Assembly (NCBI GenBank): GCA_029260765.1
Contig: JAJDCP010000165.1
Coordinates: forward strand, 1 to 64,000
DNA: 64,000 nt
Reading direction: 5' to 3'
DNA from: Planctomycetota bacterium
GTDB taxonomy: Bacteria > Planctomycetota > J058 > JAJDCP01
In this document: piece by piece, positions 59,056 through 64,000 of the stretch
Numbering within the stretch: the stretch's first letter is position 1
How the letters are laid out: the number at the start of each line of letters is the position of its first letter
The notes under the pieces: generated by a model
What the model saw: only the letters and a program-made list of their open reading frames with translations
Database searches by the model: none
What the model was told of the DNA's origin: nothing
Translations under genes and position numbers: made by a program

Positions 59056-59129
59056 TTTGCCCCCAAGTGTCTCCGGTGTGGCCGGATTCTACCCCGCCGA
59101 GGCGCGGCAGTGCAAGCGGCGGCGAACCC

Positions 59130-61826
59130 TCAGCCCACGCCGACTCGGGTGAAGTAGATCTCCGTCCAGCTCGATTTCTTCAAGGTCTGGAAGCCCACAC
59201 CGTTGGTCGACTTCTGGGTCGACCAGTACTTGATGCCGTCGATGTTGCCCGAAGAATCCTTGGTGTGCTCGATGAAGACCGTCGAGTGTCCCGAGGTGGC
59301 CCCGCACCAATACTGGCAAAGGTCTCCGGGCTGTGCGTTCTCGAGCGTGACGGCGGTTCCGAGGTTGCGCGGAACGAGAGCGTCCTGTTGGCCTTTGCGC
59401 TTGCCGGTTGCGACGAACCAGTCTTTCTGCAGTTTGCCCAGCTCTGTCCGGTCAAGCCCCGCTATGGTGAAGTCGTCGCCGCCGCCGGACCAGGACTTCC
59501 ATGCCTTGAAGAAGGCTTCGAAGGACTGCCCACAGCAGTAGCTCTGGCGCTGGCCGTTGCCGGCGAGCAGCGTACCGCCCTGATAGCGGAGGTCTTCTGT
59601 GCAGCCGCCGTAGCTACCCCAGTTGTAGGTGTGGGTGCCATCGGTGGGGAAGGCTTCGAGAACCTGGATGATCTTCGGGTTCAACTCGCCATTCTTCGGC
59701 ACCTTGTCATTCTTGGGCTCGCTGCTGTCGGTCGGAGCATCTTGTCCGGAACTGCTGCGGTCTGAAGCGCCTGTGGTTCCTCCGGCGGTGGTACCTGTGG
59801 TTCCTCCGGCGGTGTTGCCCGTGGTTCCTCCGGCGGTGGTGCCTCCGGGGGTGGTGCCGGTCGTCGAAGGCGCGCCCCCCGTGAGGTTCTTGCCTTCAAC
59901 CAGGGTGTACTTGATCTTCTGGTCGGCGTCCTTCTGCATCAGGCCGATGAATTCCTTGAACTCTGGGCCATCCTTACCCCCTTTGATCACCTGGCAGCCC
60001 GCGGACCAGTTCCCCACACTGCTGCCTGTACCCGCCGCATGGATGTTGATGCCGAACCAGCCGTCTTCCTCGATCTCGCCGCCCTCGCGCGTGCCCGACT
60101 TGTCCTTGTCGCGCCAGACCTTGACCTGGTTCCCCTGGTTCATCGCCGTGTAGTCGTTGTGGGTGCCGACCTTGTAGTCGTATTGGCCTTCGCACAGGTG
60201 GGCGTCGCCCTTGTCGGAGTAGAACTTCGAGAAGGCGCCCGGGTCGGTCGAGCCGACATATTCGCGCACGCTCTTCTTGCCCGCGCTGTCTTTCCAGATC
60301 ACCGCGATGGTGTCGTTGTAGGAGTCTTTGGTGTTCGGCACGACCGCGCCGTTCAGCCAGCCCCGCAAGCCGATGACATTCATGTCCATCGGGGTCTCGG
60401 TGAAGAGGCCCTTGCCGGAGATGATGCCCTTGTACCAGTCGTACTTGGCCTCTTCTCCCTCCGGCGGGGCCGAGGTCTGGGTGTTGGCAGCGCTCGGCTC
60501 GGGAATCGGGGGAGGGTTGTTGTTCGAGATCAGCTGCGGTTTGAGATCTTGATATTTCGGTGCGACGCTGTTGTAGGCGTCGGGAATCTTGGCCGGATCG
60601 GCCGCGTAGTCGTTCAGCCACTTGGTGTAGAACTCTTTGCACATCGACACGGCCTTGGCGTCGCTGATCGGGACGTTGAAGCCGATGTAGTGGTGCGAGC
60701 CCTTGCCCACGAACGCCTTGCCGAGCAGCTCTTCACTGCCTTTGAGGGTGTCGCAGCAGTCGGCGTAGACCAGGGCCTGGGGCGCCTTCTGCACGTCGTC
60801 GGGGCCGTACCAGGCGTTCTGATCCTGCTTGAGAACCAACTTGCCCTTGTTGCCGTCCAACACGCCGTGTGAGGCGATATGGAAGACGAAGCAGCCTTCC
60901 ATCGACGTGTTCACCGATGTCTTGTCGACGTTGACGAAGCCGTTCTGTTGCGGCGAGCGCTTCAGGTCGACCTGGAACTCGGGTTTGGTTTTCAAGATCT
61001 CAGAAAGCTCGCCGCCCTCCCGATAGGCTCCCGCCAGACCATTCTCGACCGGACCGGGGTTGGCGATCACCACGATCTTGCGTTTGGACGGATCTGTGGG
61101 TGGATTGGGGGAGGAGTCCGCGCTCGAGGGGCTGGGGACACTGCCTCCGGCGCCTCCAGCACCTCCTCCTCCGGCACCGCCACCGCCCGCGCCACCAGTG
61201 GCTCCGCCTCCGCCTCCACCGCCACCAGCGGCTCCGCCCCCACCGCCTCCACCGCCACCACCACCGGAGCTTCCTCCAGCAGCCGGCCGGCGCCGGAAGC
61301 GACGCCTCGGTTCATCGGCGCCCTTGCCCTTGCCATCGCCATCGGTTTCCGATGTGGCGCCCTTTTTGCCGGCCTCGGCGGCCTTCTTCTTTTCCGCCTC
61401 ACTCATGCCGAGTTTGTCGGCAGCACTCGCGGCTCCGTCCGCACCTGCCCCGGCACCGCCGCCGCCTCCACCGCCACCGCCTCCGCCCCCACCACCTGCG
61501 GCGGGCAGGGCGAGGGTGTTGGGGCTGCCGGTGATGATCAGGCCTGGCGTGAGACCACAATGGAGCGTCATGTCGAAGATCGTTGCGACCGGCAGGCCCG
61601 TAGAGAGCGGACTGGCCTTCGTCATGATGACCATGAACATGTTCGGCCCGGTGCACGGCATGGCCACACCCCAGTCGAACTGGCGTGCGGCCGGCATGCC
61701 ATTGACCAGAACCTGCGAGTCTCCGCCCAGCACGAAGCCGACCACGGGCAATGGCGGCACGACAGGCAGGTTGTGGCTATGCGGGAATCCGATCACCAGA
61801 TCGAACATGCGGGCGACTTGCGACAT
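59130..61826 (-). CDS. PAAR-like protein with caspase-, L,D-transpeptidase- and NlpC/CHAP-like domains
   Basis: 898 residues. AGGAGGTCCACC precedes ATG 61826, a near-perfect ribosome site. Domains in order: PAAR/DUF4150-like N-terminus (1-107; NLPVVPPLPVVGF, NGMPAARQFDWGVAM, ITGSPNTLAL); Gly-rich linkers (110-245); caspase/CHAT-like protease (248-435; VVIANPGPVENGLAGAYREG, His320 in HIASHGVLDG, Cys357/Cys358 in YADCC); L,D-transpeptidase-like domain (485-646; INIHAAGTGSSVGNWSAGCQ, His596, Ser608, Cys611); Thr/Gly repeats (650-690; five imperfect GGTTGxTA units); NlpC/P60- or CHAP-like amidase (715-898; QSYCCGQSFEAF, Cys764/765; SGHSTVFIEH, His847). No signal peptide, consistent with loading on a contractile-injection spike. 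No T6SS or eCIS structural genes are in the window. Domain calls rest on motif and fold resemblance. Confidence 0.85.
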   Translation of the reverse strand: MSQVARMFDLVIGFPHSHNLPVVPPLPVVGFVLGGDSQVLVNGMPAARQFDWGVAMPCTGPNMFMVIMTKASPLSTGLPVATIFDMTLHCGLTPGLIITGSPNTLALPAAGGGGGGGGGGGGGGAGAGADGAASAADKLGMSEAEKKKAAEAGKKGATSETDGDGKGKGADEPRRRFRRRPAAGGSSGGGGGGGGGGGAAGGGGGGGGATGGAGGGGAGGGGAGGAGGSVPSPSSADSSPNPPTDPSKRKIVVIANPGPVENGLAGAYREGGELSEILKTKPEFQVDLKRSPQQNGFVNVDKTSVNTSMEGCFVFHIASHGVLDGNKGKLVLKQDQNAWYGPDDVQKAPQALVYADCCDTLKGSEELLGKAFVGKGSHHYIGFNVPISDAKAVSMCKEFYTKWLNDYAADPAKIPDAYNSVAPKYQDLKPQLISNNNPPPIPEPSAANTQTSAPPEGEEAKYDWYKGIISGKGLFTETPMDMNVIGLRGWLNGAVVPNTKDSYNDTIAVIWKDSAGKKSVREYVGSTDPGAFSKFYSDKGDAHLCEGQYDYKVGTHNDYTAMNQGNQVKVWRDKDKSGTREGGEIEEDGWFGINIHAAGTGSSVGNWSAGCQVIKGGKDGPEFKEFIGLMQKDADQKIKYTLVEGKNLTGGAPSTTGTTPGGTTAGGTTGNTAGGTTGTTAGGTTGASDRSSSGQDAPTDSSEPKNDKVPKNGELNPKIIQVLEAFPTDGTHTYNWGSYGGCTEDLRYQGGTLLAGNGQRQSYCCGQSFEAFFKAWKSWSGGGDDFTIAGLDRTELGKLQKDWFVATGKRKGQQDALVPRNLGTAVTLENAQPGDLCQYWCGATSGHSTVFIEHTKDSSGNIDGIKYWSTQKSTNGVGFQTLKKSSWTEIYFTRVGVG

Positions 61827-62094
61827 GGTGGACCTCCTACAGAGGAATTGTACCGTGCGCGCGTCTAAGAGTGTGACGGAGAAGTCGTGAAACGGAGTGC
61901 TGCGCCGGTGAGTCGATGCCAAGGCGGACGACGCAGGTGGCCCGGATGGCCGTCGAGGAGGACAACGAAGGCAGCGGCTCGCCGCCGTAGTGCTCTGTGA
62001 AGCGAGTGCTCCGACAGGCTCGCAGAGATCGCCTGGTTTGAGGGAGTTCTGCCTCTGCTTGTCCCAGCGGGGTTGGCAGGCTGCCGGGAGGGGG

Positions 62095-62610
62095 TCAGGT
62101 CATGAAGATCAGCAAGTGCTTCCGGGCGACTTGGAGATCGGCCAGGTAGCTCTTGTAGAACTCGAGGACCAACTCATCCGCATTTTCATCTCGTAAGGTG
62201 CGGTTGAGCACGCGTTTCACATGTGTGATCTGTTTCGGTAGGCTGCCGATCGTGATCTCACCGACAGATTCCAGACACAACTGGCGCGGTCCCCGGTAAC
62301 CTGTGACCAGAATGTTGGCGTTCGGCTCCAGGGCATCGAAGAAGGAAAACGGGGCGGAGCCTCGAGCTTTGCGGGCCTCTTTGACAATGCCTACCGCTTC
62401 CCAGGGGTCGAGCCAGAAGTTGCGCGTCTTGCCACGGCGCGTCTCGACCTGCAGCACGCGCTGGCCGACGACCTCGCGGAAGCAGCCCAATCGCGCCCGT
62501 TGACCGAACTCGATGAGAAAGCGGATCTTGGCTTCCTCGTCGAGCTCTTCAGCGAGGATGCCACACAATCCCTGACCAAACGTCTGTCCCAAGGTCGTCC
62601 TCCCGGACAC
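62095..62610 (-). CDS. Conserved-looking protein of unknown function
   Basis: 171 residues from GTG 62610. No signal or membrane helix. It reads as a mixed alpha/beta protein (EEAKIRFLIEFGQRARLGCF; ANILVTGYRGPRQLCLESVG; RVLNRTLRDENADELVLEFY). Codon bias supports coding. No family recognised. It lies alone between the effector locus and the TauE/SafE gene, and reads in the same direction as the effector. Confidence 0.62.
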   Translation of the reverse strand: MSGRTTLGQTFGQGLCGILAEELDEEAKIRFLIEFGQRARLGCFREVVGQRVLQVETRRGKTRNFWLDPWEAVGIVKEARKARGSAPFSFFDALEPNANILVTGYRGPRQLCLESVGEITIGSLPKQITHVKRVLNRTLRDENADELVLEFYKSYLADLQVARKHLLIFMT

Positions 62611-62863
62611 CTAGTTTCGGCCTCCAGAATAGCACAAAAGGTGCGGGTGGTTCCGCTCGAGCGTGATCCAGCCTGGATCGGCTTGAAGGATGGACGGGGA
62701 CGGGCGGGAAATAAGGTCTGATTCCCCACTCGCGGCCCGAAAAACGCTTGCACTTCGTCGGGGCAGGAGTACCCTTGGATTTGAGACGGTCAGCGGGCGG
62801 GCGGGCCTGAAGACTGGTTGCGCACCTCGATCACACCGGTACTGCCGGTTTTCTTTGGCTTTA

Positions 62864-62885
62864 CTTTGTGAAAAAAATCACAAAG
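62864..62885. promoter_or_regulatory. Perfect CRP-type site CTTTGTGA-N6-TCACAAAG
   Basis: An uninterrupted 22-bp palindrome containing exactly TGTGA-N6-TCACA, the CRP/CAP consensus, with matching outer CTT/AAG. It sits 15 bp before GTG 62900. At that distance it would lie at or downstream of the transcription start, so repression, or a role for the upstream divergent gene, is possible. Confidence 0.72.
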
Positions 62886-62899
62886 TCCAGGTTCAAACT

Positions 62900-63643
62900 G
62901 TGGAAGCTCTCGGACTGAAACTCGGCTCGGCTTTCCTCCTTTCCCTGCTGGGCTCGCCCCATTGCCTGGGAATGTGCGGCGGCTTCGCTTTGGGTTTCGG
63001 TGCCAAAAGTCGCGGAGTAGGCCAGCGGCTGCTGCGCCAGCTGATGTGGTCGTCGGGACGCACCTTCACCTATGTGTTCATGGGGATGGTCGCGGGTGCC
63101 AGCGGGGCGGCTTTGGCCGCGAGCGGCTGGCTGGGCTCGATGCAGGCAGCAGCCGGTTACGTGGCAGGAGCTGTGATGGTCGTCCTCGGTCTGTTCCACC
63201 TCGGTGTTCTCCGTCTGCCGGCGGCCCGCCCTGGCGCTCCTCTCAGCGGTTTCTCGCGCCTGGTCGGGGGGCTGCGTATGTCCAGGCGTCCCTGGGCACC
63301 CTTTGGAGTGGGCGTGCTGACGGGGTTCATTCCTTGCGGTATGGTCTACGCGGCTGCCGTCATGGCTTCGACGACCGGCAGCGTTCCTGAGGCGGCCCTG
63401 GTGATGCTGGCATTCGGCCTCGGCACTTTCCCTGCCCTGGCTGCGCTGGGAATGGCGGGTGTGGCTGTGCGGGCACGGACGCGCTTCAATTTTCAGCGCC
63501 TTGCGGGCGCTTTGACCGTAGTTCTGGGCATCCTGTTCTTGTTGCGGGCGCCTGTCGGACTCTCAGAGGAAGCGGAGCCGGATTGTCCCATGTGCGATGT
63601 GATGCCCACTGAAGCTCCGACGATGGCAGGAGGCGCGCCATGA
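62900..63643 (+). CDS. TauE/SafE (UreH-like) membrane protein
   Basis: 247 residues from GTG 62900; the preceding in-frame codons run through the CRP-like palindrome and look non-coding. LLSLLGSPHCLGMCGGFALG (residues ~15-34) and GFIPCGMVYAA are the hallmarks of the DsbD/UreH-type 'sulfite exporter TauE/SafE' family that handles metals or reductant in cytochrome-oxidase and urease assembly. Six helices are expected. The C-terminal tail contains EADCPMCDVM-like residues (CPMC), a possible metal or redox site. It is coupled by 4 bp to the next gene. Confidence 0.85.
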   Translation: MEALGLKLGSAFLLSLLGSPHCLGMCGGFALGFGAKSRGVGQRLLRQLMWSSGRTFTYVFMGMVAGASGAALAASGWLGSMQAAAGYVAGAVMVVLGLFHLGVLRLPAARPGAPLSGFSRLVGGLRMSRRPWAPFGVGVLTGFIPCGMVYAAAVMASTTGSVPEAALVMLAFGLGTFPALAALGMAGVAVRARTRFNFQRLAGALTVVLGILFLLRAPVGLSEEAEPDCPMCDVMPTEAPTMAGGAP

Positions 63644-64000
63644 GCGAGGCCGACGTCCGCACACCACAACACGATCTGCCCAGCGGCCCCGAGCCGGTCA
63701 AGGCCGAGCCTTTCTGGCGGCAGCTGCCCCAGCTGTTCTTCGTTCCGCTCTTGATCGTGCTGGTGTGCGTCGCGATCTACGCCGTGTTCGGAGTTCTGGG
63801 CGGCGAGACCCTCAGCGCTCCGGATCTGCTGACGGAGATCCAGACCACCCATGACGAGCGCCGCCGCGACCAATGTGCGTTTGAGCTCGCGATGTCTCTG
63901 TCGCGTCCCAACCGGGCGGCCACGCCAGGTTTGGCGGCACAGCTCGGGCAGCTGCTCGAGAATGAAGAGCTGCCCGTTGCGACGCGCGCCTACCTGGCTC
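63640..64000 (+). CDS. HEAT-like membrane protein, 5' part (continues beyond window)
   Basis: ATG 63640 overlaps the preceding stop (ATGA). The visible 120 residues begin with a soluble Pro/Glu-rich stretch and one helix (QLFFVPLLIVLVCVAIYAVF), then TTHDERRRDQCAFELAMSLS and PGLAAQLGQLLENEELPVAT. This resembles HEAT-repeat proteins that contain 'xxxxRRxxAxELAxxL' after a single helix. The frame is open to the window edge. Confidence 0.7.
   Translation, partial: MSEADVRTPQHDLPSGPEPVKAEPFWRQLPQLFFVPLLIVLVCVAIYAVFGVLGGETLSAPDLLTEIQTTHDERRRDQCAFELAMSLSRPNRAATPGLAAQLGQLLENEELPVATRAYLA

Noticed and set aside
1..64000. tRNA or rRNA genes
   Set aside because: I looked in the intergenic stretches for T-loop/anticodon-arm patterns and long conserved rRNA blocks and found none; a dedicated scan would be more sensitive.

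Overview
The window is GC-rich, tightly packed bacterial chromosome with many 1-14 bp gene overlaps. Outer-membrane genes (lpxB, a GmhB phosphatase, an RND pump) indicate a Gram-negative. CXXC 'GKxxKVPDxxAGxxxxCPxCG' zinc ribbons, an FHA/Ser-Thr kinase, a PP2C phosphatase, a suppressor-of-fused protein and DUF1998/YprB DNA-repair genes are most reminiscent of Planctomycetota or a related deep lineage such as Myxococcota. That placement is inference: there is no rRNA gene here, and I saw no tRNA gene.

Layout. 0.2-3.9 kb: a secreted zinc metalloprotease and a selenophosphate synthetase whose catalytic Cys codon is UGA (selenocysteine), followed by a hexamer repeat tract. 4.0-8.8 kb: an eroded accessory strip with broken genes, a REP-like palindrome, one intact secreted protein and a partial second copy of its 3' end. 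8.8-13.4 kb: small membrane/zinc-ribbon proteins, a GNAT-like plus Fe(II)/2OG-oxygenase-like pair, and a ferritin-like diiron protein. 13.5-18.8 kb: a TetR regulator with a perfect palindromic operator, then a two-gene RND efflux system. 18.9-24.5 kb: a secretin-N-like secreted protein, an ECF sigma factor with a membrane partner, two YbjQ-type proteins and a prolyl oligopeptidase.

24.5-28.9 kb is a second eroded strip: a transposase tail, a frameshifted cNMP-binding/4Fe-4S protein, remains of effector-like genes, a VapBC module and a perfect CGAAC-N4-GTTCG SOS-box-like site. 28.9-32 kb is an MrfA/MrfB-type pair in which the helicase looks degenerate and the exonuclease intact. 32-38.2 kb holds zinc-ribbon membrane proteins, a stub of type III glutamine synthetase, an RseC-like protein, a 23-bp tandem repeat, YggS, a large FHA-kinase and a DUF167 gene with three frameshifts. 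38.2-54.5 kb is mostly core metabolism and signalling: MTA phosphorylase, MEMO-family protein, PfkB kinase, AlaRS, hybrid histidine kinase, PP2C-cNMP phosphatase, PrmA, a coiled-coil/GmhB fusion and LpxB.

54.5-62.6 kb contains the most striking locus. An 898-residue protein carries an N-terminal PAAR-like module, long glycine-rich linkers, a caspase/CHAT-like His-Cys domain, an L,D-transpeptidase-like domain and an NlpC/P60- or CHAP-like domain. It is followed by three tightly coupled small genes with PepSY-like endings and a convergent suppressor-of-fused gene. This looks like a multi-warhead contractile-system effector with candidate immunity or accessory genes. The window ends with a TauE/SafE-type membrane protein behind a perfect CRP-type palindrome, and the start of a further membrane protein.

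Several otherwise well-conserved genes carry single-base frameshifts. I cannot distinguish recent pseudogenes from assembly errors using sequence alone.
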